A DNA stretch of 32,839 nucleotides, from the NCBI GenBank assembly GCA_018820395.1, contig JAHJOG010000156.1, forward strand, positions 1-32,839, in the 5' to 3' direction. The notes under the pieces are model-generated. The model did not search any database and was not told the DNA's origin. It saw nothing but the letters and a program-made list of their open reading frames with translations. Origin of the DNA: Gammaproteobacteria bacterium (GTDB lineage Bacteria > Pseudomonadota > Gammaproteobacteria > Burkholderiales > Burkholderiaceae_C). Position numbers and translations under genes: made by a program. Shown piece after piece: positions 16,167 through 23,426 of this stretch (position 1 is the stretch's first letter; every line of letters begins with the position of its first letter).

Positions 16167-17072
16167 ATGACCTTGACCACACTCGCCCAGAAGGCCCCGC
16201 GCGTCATGGATTTCGGCATCCGGCTCGACCGGCTGCCCGCGGTGGCCTGGCTGGCCCTGCAAGCGGCCGCATTGCTGCCCACCTGGATCTGGATGGGTCG
16301 ACGCCTGCTCGACCGCTCCGACGATCCGCTGGGCGCCGTCGCCATCTGCGCGCTGGGCGCGATGGTCTGGTGCGCCAGACACGATCTGCGCGCCGCACCC
16401 CGACTCGGCTGGCTGGCGCTGGCCACCGTCGGCACCTTGGCTGCCACGCTGCTGCGCGATGGCGCCGGCGCCGTGCCCGCCTGGCCGCCACTGGCGGTCG
16501 GCCTCGTCGCGGTGCTGGCCTTCGCCTCTGGGCTGCTCGCGTTCCTGCCGCGGCAGACGCCCGCCGCGCCGGTGGCCGGCCTGGCCGTGCTCGCCCTGCC
16601 GCTCTTGTCCTCGCTGCAGTTCTACGCCGGCTTCCCGCTGCGCGTCGTCACGGCCGAGGCCAGCCGCTGGCTGCTCGCGCCCGCGTTCAGCGTCGTGCGC
16701 GAAGGCACGAGCCTGGTGGTCGACGGCCGGCTGGTGATCGTCGACGCGCCCTGCTCCGGCATCCAGATGGCCTGGCTCGGCTACTTCACCGCCTGCGCGG
16801 TGGCGCTTTGGGCGCGCCGCGACGACCGCAGCTTTCTTCAGCGCCTGCCGGTGGTCGGGCTGCTGGTGCTGAGCGGCAACATCGTCCGCAACGCGATCCT
16901 GGTGGCGTTCGAAGCAGCCGACCGGCCGCTGGCGCCGTGGCTGCACGCCGGACTCGGGCTGGTCCTGCTGGCCGGTGTGTGCGGCACCATCGCGCGCGTG
17001 ATGGCGCCGCAGCTCTTCTCCCGCATCTTGCCGCGGGAGTCTTCCCGACTGTCGTCGACGAGGCCCGCATGA
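16167..17072 (+). CDS. Exosortase (Xrt family transpeptidase)
   Basis: A 301-residue polytopic membrane protein with about seven to eight hydrophobic segments. The exosortase catalytic residues are all visible: Cys196 in VDAPCSGIQMAWLGYFT, Arg241 in LSGNIVRNAILV, and His260 in APWLHAGLGLVLLAG. Exosortases cleave the C-terminal PEP-CTERM-type signal of exported proteins and are thought to pass them to a glycan or lipid carrier. The start at 16167 follows TGAGGAG. The upstream gene encodes a protein with such a signal; the downstream gene overlaps by ATGA and encodes an EpsI-like partner. The exact subclass cannot be settled from sequence alone. Confidence 0.88.
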   Translation: MTLTTLAQKAPRVMDFGIRLDRLPAVAWLALQAAALLPTWIWMGRRLLDRSDDPLGAVAICALGAMVWCARHDLRAAPRLGWLALATVGTLAATLLRDGAGAVPAWPPLAVGLVAVLAFASGLLAFLPRQTPAAPVAGLAVLALPLLSSLQFYAGFPLRVVTAEASRWLLAPAFSVVREGTSLVVDGRLVIVDAPCSGIQMAWLGYFTACAVALWARRDDRSFLQRLPVVGLLVLSGNIVRNAILVAFEAADRPLAPWLHAGLGLVLLAGVCGTIARVMAPQLFSRILPRESSRLSSTRPA

Positions 17073-17644
17073 ACCTGCCCATCCCCCTCCGCGCCTGGTT
17101 CAACAACACCTTCGTGCATCGCGTCGCCCACAAATGCGCCTTTGCGCTCGCGATGCTGACCTGCGTCGTCTGGTCGGCCGGCCAGGTGATCCAGGAATCC
17201 GACCCGCCCGCGCCGGCGGCCCGCTTCCACGAATGGCCGAGCAGCTGGGACGGCGCCGCACTGCGGCCGCTGGCCCTGAGCGACGTCGAGGAGCGCTTCG
17301 CGCAGCACTTTCCGGGCGCCATCGCGCGGCTCACCGACGGGCACCAGACGGTGGTGCTGCGCGAAGTACGGCAGCCGACGCGCATGCTGCATCCGGCCGT
17401 GGACTGCTACCGCGCGCTCGGCTGGCGGGTGGAGCAGATCCGCCTCGAACGCGACGCCGACGCCAGACTGTGGCGCTGCTTCGTCACCCGGCATGACAGC
17501 GCTCAAAAGTTACGCGTCTGCGAGCGGATCGTTGACGCCAAGGGCGCGACTTTCACCGACACTTCAGCCTGGTACTGGGCGGCTGCCAGCGGCGAATCGA
17601 AAGGGCCCTGGGAAGCTGTGACCCTGGCCAGACCGATTCCATGA
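17069..17644 (+). CDS. EpsI-like exosortase-associated protein
   Basis: A 191-residue protein with one N-terminal transmembrane helix (about 22-40) and a soluble, probably periplasmic domain. The motif MLHPAVDCYRALGWRVEQ (Cys113, Trp119) resembles the conserved cysteine region of EpsI-domain proteins, which are encoded next to or fused to exosortases. A second conserved-looking section is RLWRCFVTRHD. Its ATG overlaps the exosortase stop codon (ATGA), so the two are translationally coupled and likely act together. The biochemical role of EpsI-type proteins is not settled. Similarity is at motif level, so the family call is moderate. Confidence 0.65.
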   Translation: MNLPIPLRAWFNNTFVHRVAHKCAFALAMLTCVVWSAGQVIQESDPPAPAARFHEWPSSWDGAALRPLALSDVEERFAQHFPGAIARLTDGHQTVVLREVRQPTRMLHPAVDCYRALGWRVEQIRLERDADARLWRCFVTRHDSAQKLRVCERIVDAKGATFTDTSAWYWAAASGESKGPWEAVTLARPIP

Positions 17645-17651
17645 GAGCCAT

Positions 17652-18911
17652 TTGAAAACCACGCTGCGCTACCTGCTTTTCGCCTTCCTGGCCCTGGCGC
17701 TGACCGCCTGTGCAGCGATCTACCTCGTCCTTCGCCTCGCGCTCGCCCCCGGCCCGGACGAATGGCCGGCGCGCGTCAAGGTCGGGCCGGTGTCGCTCGA
17801 CGTCGGCGTGCCGACCGCCCTGCGGCTGGCCACTTCGACCTGGTTCGCACCCTGGATCGACGGCCACTCGCTCGACACCCGCTACGGCACCGTCCACTTC
17901 GCCTGGGACGCGCCGGGCACCACGCTCGCACTCCGGTGCGCGCCTTGCACCGCCTCGGTGCCTTCGCTCAGCAGCCAGCCGATCCGGCTCGAGCAATTGC
18001 GCCTCACCGCCCGCAGGGACGCCGCCACGCTCGCCGGGACGATCGAAGTGTCGTCGGCCGCGGATGCGCCTGCGGACGACACCCTGCGCGCCCGCTGGAA
18101 CGGGCGGCTCTCGCAAAAAGACCTGCACGTGAGCATTGACGCCGACGAGGCGCCGATTGCCCGCTGGTACGCGGCCCTGTCTCCCCGCCTGCCCGAACTG
18201 CAGCAGGCGCGCATCGGCGGAACCATGGCGCTGCGCGCGCAGATCACCCTGCCGGCGGGCAGCTTCGCGGTGCAGCCGCGCATTTCCGATTTCACCGTCG
18301 AAGGCCTGGGCACCGAGGCCATGCTCAACGCGCGCAGCGCCTGCGGGGCGCCGAGCCGCCTCACGACCGAAAGCTTGCTGGCCCGTGCCGTGGTCGCCGC
18401 CGAAGACCAGCGCTTCTACCAGCATCCGGGCTACGACCTCGCCGAGCTGATGGCCTCGCTCGACCTCAACCAGAAGGCCGGCCGCGTCGAGCGCGGGGCC
18501 AGCACGCTCACTCAGCAGCTGGCGCGACTGATCGTCACCGGCGGCGAACGCACGGCCGAGCGCAAGCTCCGGGAGCTGCTCTATGCGGTCGAGATGGAAC
18601 AAACGCTCGGCAAGGCGCGCATCCTCCAGCTGTACCTCGACAACGCACCGTGGGGGTCGGGCGTGTGCGGCGCCGAGGCCGCGGCCCGGCACTACTTCAA
18701 GCGCAGCGCGCGCGTGCTCGACCTGCCGCAGTCGGTGTGGCTCGCAGCCCTCTTGACCAACCCGGACGCCGCCGTCGACCAGTGGAAGCGCGAGGGCAAG
18801 CTCGACCCGGCCCGGCTCAAGGCCGTCATCGAAGGCCTGCGCGGCATCAGCCGCCAGCAGCGCGAACAACTGAGCGCACGGCTGGCGGACAACAGGTTCG
18901 CACCAAACTAG
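17652..18911 (+). CDS. Stand-alone GT51 peptidoglycan glycosyltransferase
   Basis: A 419-residue protein. An N-terminal membrane anchor (about 4-30) is followed by some 200 residues without a recognisable domain and then a GT51 transglycosylase domain (about 235-405). Catalytic motifs are present: VVAAEDQRFYQHPGYD (first glutamate), RGASTLTQQLARL, RKLRELLYAVEMEQTLGKARILQLYLDNAPWG (second glutamate region), and GAEAAARHYF. There is no penicillin-binding transpeptidase domain. Such enzymes polymerise lipid II into glycan strands. The start is a TTG at 17652, eight bases after the EpsI-like gene stop, preceded by GAGAG; a later start would remove the anchor. It closes the exosortase block and suggests that the block acts on the cell wall. 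Confidence 0.85.
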   Translation: MKTTLRYLLFAFLALALTACAAIYLVLRLALAPGPDEWPARVKVGPVSLDVGVPTALRLATSTWFAPWIDGHSLDTRYGTVHFAWDAPGTTLALRCAPCTASVPSLSSQPIRLEQLRLTARRDAATLAGTIEVSSAADAPADDTLRARWNGRLSQKDLHVSIDADEAPIARWYAALSPRLPELQQARIGGTMALRAQITLPAGSFAVQPRISDFTVEGLGTEAMLNARSACGAPSRLTTESLLARAVVAAEDQRFYQHPGYDLAELMASLDLNQKAGRVERGASTLTQQLARLIVTGGERTAERKLRELLYAVEMEQTLGKARILQLYLDNAPWGSGVCGAEAAARHYFKRSARVLDLPQSVWLAALLTNPDAAVDQWKREGKLDPARLKAVIEGLRGISRQQREQLSARLADNRFAPN

Positions 18912-18944
18912 CGCGATTTCGTGCCGCCCCACGAGGCGGACCGT

Positions 18945-18960
18945 TGGCACATGTCTTGCA
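18945..18960 (+). promoter_or_regulatory. Candidate sigma-54 promoter of the ABC transporter operon
   Basis: TGGCACATGTCTTGCA matches the sigma-54 consensus TGGCACG-N4-TTGCW at all but one fixed position, with the GG and GC elements the required ten bases apart. It lies on the coding strand between the GT51 gene and the transporter ATPase gene. The predicted transcription start (about 18971) is only two bases before the ATG at 18973, so the message would be almost leaderless or translation begins further in. Confidence 0.5.
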
Positions 18961-18972
18961 GCCGGCACCGGA

Positions 18973-20076
18973 ATGGACGCCGCCATCACCCCACCGCCCG
19001 CCGCCGTGGAGATCGTCGCCCTCACGAAGCGCTACGCGGCGGGCACGCCGCCCGCGGTCGACCAGATCGACCTGCGCATCGCGAGCGGGAGCTACTGCTG
19101 CCTGCTCGGACCCTCCGGCTGCGGCAAGAGCACCACCCTGCGCATGGTGGCCGGCCACGAATCGGTGACCAGCGGCGACGTGCTGCTCGACAACCGCAAC
19201 ATCACCCATCTGCCTGCGGCGGCACGCGGCACGGCCATGATGTTCCAGAGCTTCGCGCTGTTCCCGCATCTTTCGGCGCTGGACAACGTCGCCTTCAGTC
19301 TCAAGATGAAAGGCGTGTCCAAGGTCGAGCGGCATCAGCGCGCCGGCAACCTGCTCGAGCGCGTCGCCATGGGTCACCTGGCCGACCGCAAGCCGGGCGA
19401 GCTGTCGGGCGGCCAGCAACAGCGCGTGGCGCTGGCGCGCGCACTCATCACCGAGCCGCGCGTGCTGCTGCTCGACGAGCCGCTGTCGGCTCTCGACCCG
19501 TTCCTGCGCATCCAGATGCGCGCCGAGCTGCGCCGCTGGCAGAAGGAACTGGGCCTGACCTTCGTGCACGTCACCCATTCGCAGGAAGAGGCCATGGCGC
19601 TGGCCGACACCATGGTGGTGATGAACCACGGCCTGATCGAGCAGGTCGGCTCGCCCCACACGGTCTACAACCACCCGGCCAGTGAATTCGTCGCGCGCTT
19701 CATGGGCGGACACAACGTGCTCGACACGGCCGAAGGCACGATCGCCGTGCGCAACGACCACACGAAGATCTCGTCCGCCTCGCCGGGCACCGCCGGAGGC
19801 CTGCCCGCCGAGATCACCGACATCGAATACCAGGGCACCTACGTGCTGATCGGCCTGCGGCTCACGGGCGTCGCCCCGGAACGCAGCGGCGTCTCGGTGC
19901 TGTTGTCTGAAAAGGCCTTTGCCGCCGAGCCACTGTCGCTCGGCGCGCACGTGCAGCTGTCCTGGTCGCCCGAAGATGCGCGGCGCCTCGGGCCCGGCGC
20001 CACGAGGCCCGGCGCGCCGCCTGCCCCCACGCCGAGACAGGAGCCGCTGGCGGCGCTGGCGGCCATGGCGTCCTGA
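18973..20076 (+). CDS. ABC transporter ATP-binding protein (PotA-like)
   Basis: A 367-residue ATPase subunit of the spermidine/putrescine-type importer family. Walker A is GPSGCGKST (46-54), the signature LSGGQQQRVALARAL, Walker B VLLLDEPLSALDP, and the switch histidine in HVTHSQEEAMALAD. A C-terminal TOBE-like region (about 245-345) follows, with a proline/alanine-rich tail. It energises the two permeases encoded downstream. A candidate sigma-54 promoter lies immediately upstream. The ATG at 18973 has no evident ribosome-binding site; a GTG at 19006 is the main alternative and would leave the fold intact. Confidence 0.93.
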   Translation: MDAAITPPPAAVEIVALTKRYAAGTPPAVDQIDLRIASGSYCCLLGPSGCGKSTTLRMVAGHESVTSGDVLLDNRNITHLPAAARGTAMMFQSFALFPHLSALDNVAFSLKMKGVSKVERHQRAGNLLERVAMGHLADRKPGELSGGQQQRVALARALITEPRVLLLDEPLSALDPFLRIQMRAELRRWQKELGLTFVHVTHSQEEAMALADTMVVMNHGLIEQVGSPHTVYNHPASEFVARFMGGHNVLDTAEGTIAVRNDHTKISSASPGTAGGLPAEITDIEYQGTYVLIGLRLTGVAPERSGVSVLLSEKAFAAEPLSLGAHVQLSWSPEDARRLGPGATRPGAPPAPTPRQEPLAALAAMAS

Positions 20077-20144
20077 ACGTCGCACCCACCTCGTCCGGCC
20101 CGCATCCCTTTCATCCCCAAACCAACCAGAGCAGGAGAACCTTC

Positions 20145-21416
20145 ATGTCCAAGCCCATCGACTCGCCCACCGCCGGCGTCCAGCGCCGCGCCTTGCTGCA
20201 GGGCACGGCCGGCATCTTGGCGACGGGCATGTTCCCCGCCATCCATGCGCAGGAAAAGATCGTGCTGCGCTATCTGGGCACCGCCGTCAATCAAGACAAG
20301 GCGATCGCCGAGAAGTTCAAGGCCGACACCGGCATCGAGATCCAGTACGTGGCGGTGACCACCGACGACGTGACCAAACGCGCCGTGACCGCGCCCAACA
20401 GCTTTGACCTGATCGACACCGAGTACTTCTCGCTCAAGAAGATCGTGCCCACGGGCAATCTCAAAGGCATCGACAGCAAGCGCGTCAAGAACGCCGACAA
20501 GATCACGTCGCTCTTCACCAAGGGCGAAGTGGCCGGCAAGAAGGTCGGCGACCAGGGCACGGCACCGATCAAGGTCATCTATCTCGAAGGCGAGAAGAGC
20601 AAGAACTTCGCGAAGTCGCCGACGCAGTTCATGTCGCTCATCCCGACCACCTACAACGCCGACACGCTGGGCATCCGCCCCGACCTCATCAAGCGCCCGA
20701 TCAGCTCGTGGGCCGAGCTGCTCAACCCGGAGTTCAAGGGCAAGGCCGCGATTCTCAACATCCCGTCGATCGGCATCATGGACGCCGCGATGGTGGTCGA
20801 AGCCAAGGGCATCCACAAGTACGCCGACAAGGGCAACATGACCAAGGCCGAGATCGACATGACGATCAAGACCCTGATCGAGGCCAAGAAGGCCGGCCAG
20901 TTCCGCGCGCTCTGGAAAGACTTCAACGAGTCCGTCAATCTCATGTCGTCCGGCGAAGTCGTGATCCAGTCGATGTGGTCGCCCGCCGTCACGGCGGTGC
21001 GCAGCAAGGGCATCGACTGCACCTTCCAGCCGCTCAAGGAAGGCTATCGCGCCTGGGCCTCCGGCTTCGGGCTGCCCGCCACCTTGTCGGGCAAGAAGCT
21101 CGACGGCGCGTATGAATTCATCAACTGGTTCCTCGATGGCTGGGCCGGCGCCTACCTCAACCGCCAGGGCTACTACAGCGCCGTGCTCGAGACTGCCAAG
21201 TCCAAGATGGAAGCCTACGAGTGGGCCTACTGGATGGAAGGCAAGCCCGCGACGCAGGACATCAAGAGCCCGCAGGGCGATGTGATCGCCAAGACCGGCG
21301 CCGTGCGCGACGGCGGCAGCTACGAACAGCGCATGGGCGGCATCGCCTGCTGGAACGCGGTGATGGACGAGAACGAATACATGGTGAGGAAGTGGAACGA
21401 ATTCGTGGCTGCCTGA
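20145..21416 (+). CDS. ABC transporter periplasmic substrate-binding protein (PotD-like)
   Basis: A 423-residue extracellular solute-binding protein of the PotD-like family. The N-terminus has a twin arginine (QRRALLQG, residues 14-15) and hydrophobic core ending in IHA, so export by Tat or Sec with cleavage near residue 35 is likely. The mature part opens KIVLRYLGTAVNQDKAIAEKFKADTGIEIQYV, typical of the fold, and includes NPEFKGKAAILNIPSIGIMDAAM and GAYEFINWFLDGWAGAYLNRQGYYS. The ATG is preceded by AGGAGA. Polyamine is not assured; PotD-like proteins bind varied amines and amino-acid derivatives. The racemase-family gene in the operon hints at a hydantoin, malonate or amino-acid-related substrate. 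Confidence 0.9.
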   Translation: MSKPIDSPTAGVQRRALLQGTAGILATGMFPAIHAQEKIVLRYLGTAVNQDKAIAEKFKADTGIEIQYVAVTTDDVTKRAVTAPNSFDLIDTEYFSLKKIVPTGNLKGIDSKRVKNADKITSLFTKGEVAGKKVGDQGTAPIKVIYLEGEKSKNFAKSPTQFMSLIPTTYNADTLGIRPDLIKRPISSWAELLNPEFKGKAAILNIPSIGIMDAAMVVEAKGIHKYADKGNMTKAEIDMTIKTLIEAKKAGQFRALWKDFNESVNLMSSGEVVIQSMWSPAVTAVRSKGIDCTFQPLKEGYRAWASGFGLPATLSGKKLDGAYEFINWFLDGWAGAYLNRQGYYSAVLETAKSKMEAYEWAYWMEGKPATQDIKSPQGDVIAKTGAVRDGGSYEQRMGGIACWNAVMDENEYMVRKWNEFVAA

Positions 21417-21434
21417 GGGCAGTCCACGAATTCG
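21398..21434 (+). repeat. Large hairpin spanning the stop codon of the binding-protein gene
   Basis: The left arm CGAATTCGTGGCTGCC (21398-21413) pairs with GGCAG (21418-21422) plus CCACGAATTCG (21424-21434), leaving one bulged T and a TGAG loop that contains the stop codon. That is 16 base pairs, far beyond chance. It would stabilise the 3' end of the binding-protein message or reduce read-through into the permease genes. Confidence 0.8.
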
Positions 21435-21540
21435 ACCCCCAGGCTGCGCTTCGCTTCGCCAACCCCCTGTGAGGGGGCGACACCGGCGGCCCGGCAAAGC
21501 CGGTTCCGCGGTGTCTCTGGAACGGGCTTCGCTTTGCTTG
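21435..21540. repeat. Structured intergenic repeat of Comamonadaceae type
   Basis: This stretch contains CCCCCT-GTG-AGGGGG (21463-21477), an outer GACACCG (21479-21485) / CGGTGTC (21509-21515) pair, and an inner CCGGC-AAA-GCCGG hairpin (21491-21503), followed by TTCGCTTTGCTTG. I recall near-identical sequences scattered between genes in Variovorax and relatives; no second copy was seen in this window. It separates the binding-protein gene from the first permease. Confidence 0.55.
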
Positions 21541-21565
21541 CCATCGGACTTCTACGACACACCAG

Positions 21566-22495
21566 ATGAGTTCTATCAGCGCGTCTGCAAATACTGCCGC
21601 ACATCCGGCTTCGATGCCTGAGCAGGGCATCAAGGCCTGGTGGCAGGCCGCTCCGTTCACGCTGGTGTTCGTGCTGTTCTTCCTGCTGCCGCTGGCGCTG
21701 GTGGCCATGGTCAGTTTGTGGAACTTCAACGAATACGAACTCATTCCGGCTGTCACGCTGCGCAACTACCTAAGCATCTTCGAGGGCTGCTCGCATCTCA
21801 CCGACAACGGTGATTTCTGCGTCACGCTCTCGACCTATCTGAGCACGCTGAAGTTCTGCCTGCTGGTCTGGGCCATCACGCTGCTGCTCGGGTTTTCGGT
21901 GGCGTATTTCCTTGCCTTCTACGTGCGCTCGCCGGGCATGCAGACGCTGCTCTTCGTGCTGTGCACCGTGCCCTTCTGGACATCGAACGTGATCCGCATG
22001 ATCTCGTGGGTGCCGCTGCTCGGGCGCAACGGGCTGGTCAACCAGGGGCTCGTCGGGCTCGGGGTGGTGAACCAGCCGGTCGAGTGGCTGCTCTTTTCGG
22101 ACTTCTCGGTGGTGCTGGCTTTCGTGCACCTCTACACGATGTTCATGATCGTGCCGATCTTCAATTCGATGATGCGCATCGACCGCTCGCTGATCGAAGC
22201 CGCCAGCGACGCCGGGGCCTCGGCCTGGCAGACGCTCTGGAACGTGGTGATTCCGCTGTCGCGCACGGGCATCCTGATCGGCTCGATCTTCGTCATCACC
22301 ATCGTCATGGGCGACTTCGTCACCATCGGCGTGATGGGCGGACAGCAGATTGCCTCGATCGGCAAGATCATCCAGGTGCAGACCTCGTACCTGCAGTTCC
22401 CGCTCGCCGCGGCCAACGCCATGATTCTGCTGGCCGTGGTGCTGATGATCATCTGGGGCCTGACCCGGTTGGTCGACATCCGCAAGGAGCTGTGA
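21566..22495 (+). CDS. ABC transporter permease (PotB-like)
   Basis: A 309-residue inner-membrane permease with about six transmembrane helices, the first at PFTLVFVLFFLLPLALVAMVSLW. The EAA loop that contacts the ATPase is EAASDAGASAWQTLWNVVIPLSR. The extended periplasmic loop after the first helix (YELIPAVTLRNYLSIFEGC) is typical of PotB-type permeases. It should pair with the second permease downstream to form the channel for the PotD-like binding protein. A structured repeat of about 100 bases separates it from the binding-protein gene. The ATG at 21566 opens with a serine/alanine-rich stretch before the first helix; a later ATG (MPEQGIKAWW) is possible. Confidence 0.92.
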   Translation: MSSISASANTAAHPASMPEQGIKAWWQAAPFTLVFVLFFLLPLALVAMVSLWNFNEYELIPAVTLRNYLSIFEGCSHLTDNGDFCVTLSTYLSTLKFCLLVWAITLLLGFSVAYFLAFYVRSPGMQTLLFVLCTVPFWTSNVIRMISWVPLLGRNGLVNQGLVGLGVVNQPVEWLLFSDFSVVLAFVHLYTMFMIVPIFNSMMRIDRSLIEAASDAGASAWQTLWNVVIPLSRTGILIGSIFVITIVMGDFVTIGVMGGQQIASIGKIIQVQTSYLQFPLAAANAMILLAVVLMIIWGLTRLVDIRKEL

Positions 22496-22497
22496 CG

Positions 22498-22539
22498 ATG
22501 CCGACGATATCGGTCCTGCACGAGAGGCGCGCCCCGTGA
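22498..22539 (+). CDS. Possible 13-codon coupling mini-ORF before the second permease
   Basis: A short frame MPTISVLHERRAP starts two bases after the first permease stop, with AAGGAG (22484-22489) eight bases upstream of its ATG. Its stop codon overlaps the GTG start of the next permease gene (GTGA). This arrangement would let ribosomes reach the permease start by translational coupling. The peptide itself need not have a function. Confidence 0.35.
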   Translation: MPTISVLHERRAP

Positions 22540-23426
22540 GCGCGCGCATTCGCGAGCAGCGCGCGCCGGGCTTCTGGCCGCTCGCGCTCGTCTTCACGCT
22601 CTTCGTGGTGTTCCTCTACGGGCCGATGATCACGATCTTCGTGCTGAGCTTCCAGGGCCCCGAAGGCGGCCTCACATTTCCGCTGCGCGGCATCTCGCTG
22701 CATTGGTTCTACAAGCTGGCCGAAGGCCTGGGCACGGTCGACATCGGCGCGGCCTTTCGCCGCTCGCTGATGCTCGGCACCGTGGTGATGGCGTTCACCG
22801 TCGTGCTGTCGGTGCTCGCGGGACTCGCGTTCCGCAAGCGGCTGAAGGGCGGCAACGCCCTTTTCTTCGTCGCGGTGGCCAGCCTGATCATGCCGTCGAT
22901 CATCGTGTCGCTCGGCATCGGCCTGCAGTTCCGCCTGCTCGACACGGGCCTCAAGGAAGCGCTCGGCGCGGTGGGCGCGACGTCCACGCTCGAGCAATAC
23001 GGCACGTCGCTCGGCCTTCTGACCTCGGCGCTCGGGGCGCACCTGACCTGGACCCTGCCCTTCGGGCTGCTCATCATGTTCGCGGTGTTCAACCGCTTCA
23101 ACCCGGCCTACGAAGAAGCCGCGCGCGATCTCGGCGCGACGCCGTGGCAGGCCTTTCGCCATGTCGTGCTGCCGCTGATCGGGCCGTCCATCATCGGCAT
23201 CGGCATGTTCGGCTTCACGCTCAGCTGGGACGAGATCGCGCGCACCTCGCAGGCCATCGGCGACGTGAACACGCTGCCGCTCGAACTGCAGGCGCTGACG
23301 TCCACCGTCACCACGCCGTCGATCTACGCGCTCGGCACGGTCACCACCGTGGTCTCCTTCGTCGTCATGGGAATCGCACTCGGCACGGCCGCCTGGCTGC
23401 GGCGGCGCGCGACACGGCGGGCCTGA
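22536..23426 (+). CDS. ABC transporter permease (PotC-like)
   Basis: A 296-residue permease with about six transmembrane helices, opening PLALVFTLFVVFLYGPMITIFVLSFQG, the usual PotC-type first helix and following loop. The EAA motif is YEEAARDLGATPWQAFRHVVLPLIGPSI. The start is a GTG at 22536, with GAGAGG eight bases upstream; no ATG gives a complete first helix. A mini-ORF ends across this start. The stop codon overlaps the ATG of the racemase-family gene by one base (TGATG). Confidence 0.92.
   Translation: MSARIREQRAPGFWPLALVFTLFVVFLYGPMITIFVLSFQGPEGGLTFPLRGISLHWFYKLAEGLGTVDIGAAFRRSLMLGTVVMAFTVVLSVLAGLAFRKRLKGGNALFFVAVASLIMPSIIVSLGIGLQFRLLDTGLKEALGAVGATSTLEQYGTSLGLLTSALGAHLTWTLPFGLLIMFAVFNRFNPAYEEAARDLGATPWQAFRHVVLPLIGPSIIGIGMFGFTLSWDEIARTSQAIGDVNTLPLELQALTSTVTTPSIYALGTVTTVVSFVVMGIALGTAAWLRRRATRRA

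Noticed and set aside
14011-16182. A 723-codon minus-strand frame opposite the VIT/vWA gene
   Set aside because: Composition is the His/Arg/Gly-rich type seen in antisense shadows; the plus strand has signal peptide, VIT, vWA and sorting tail.
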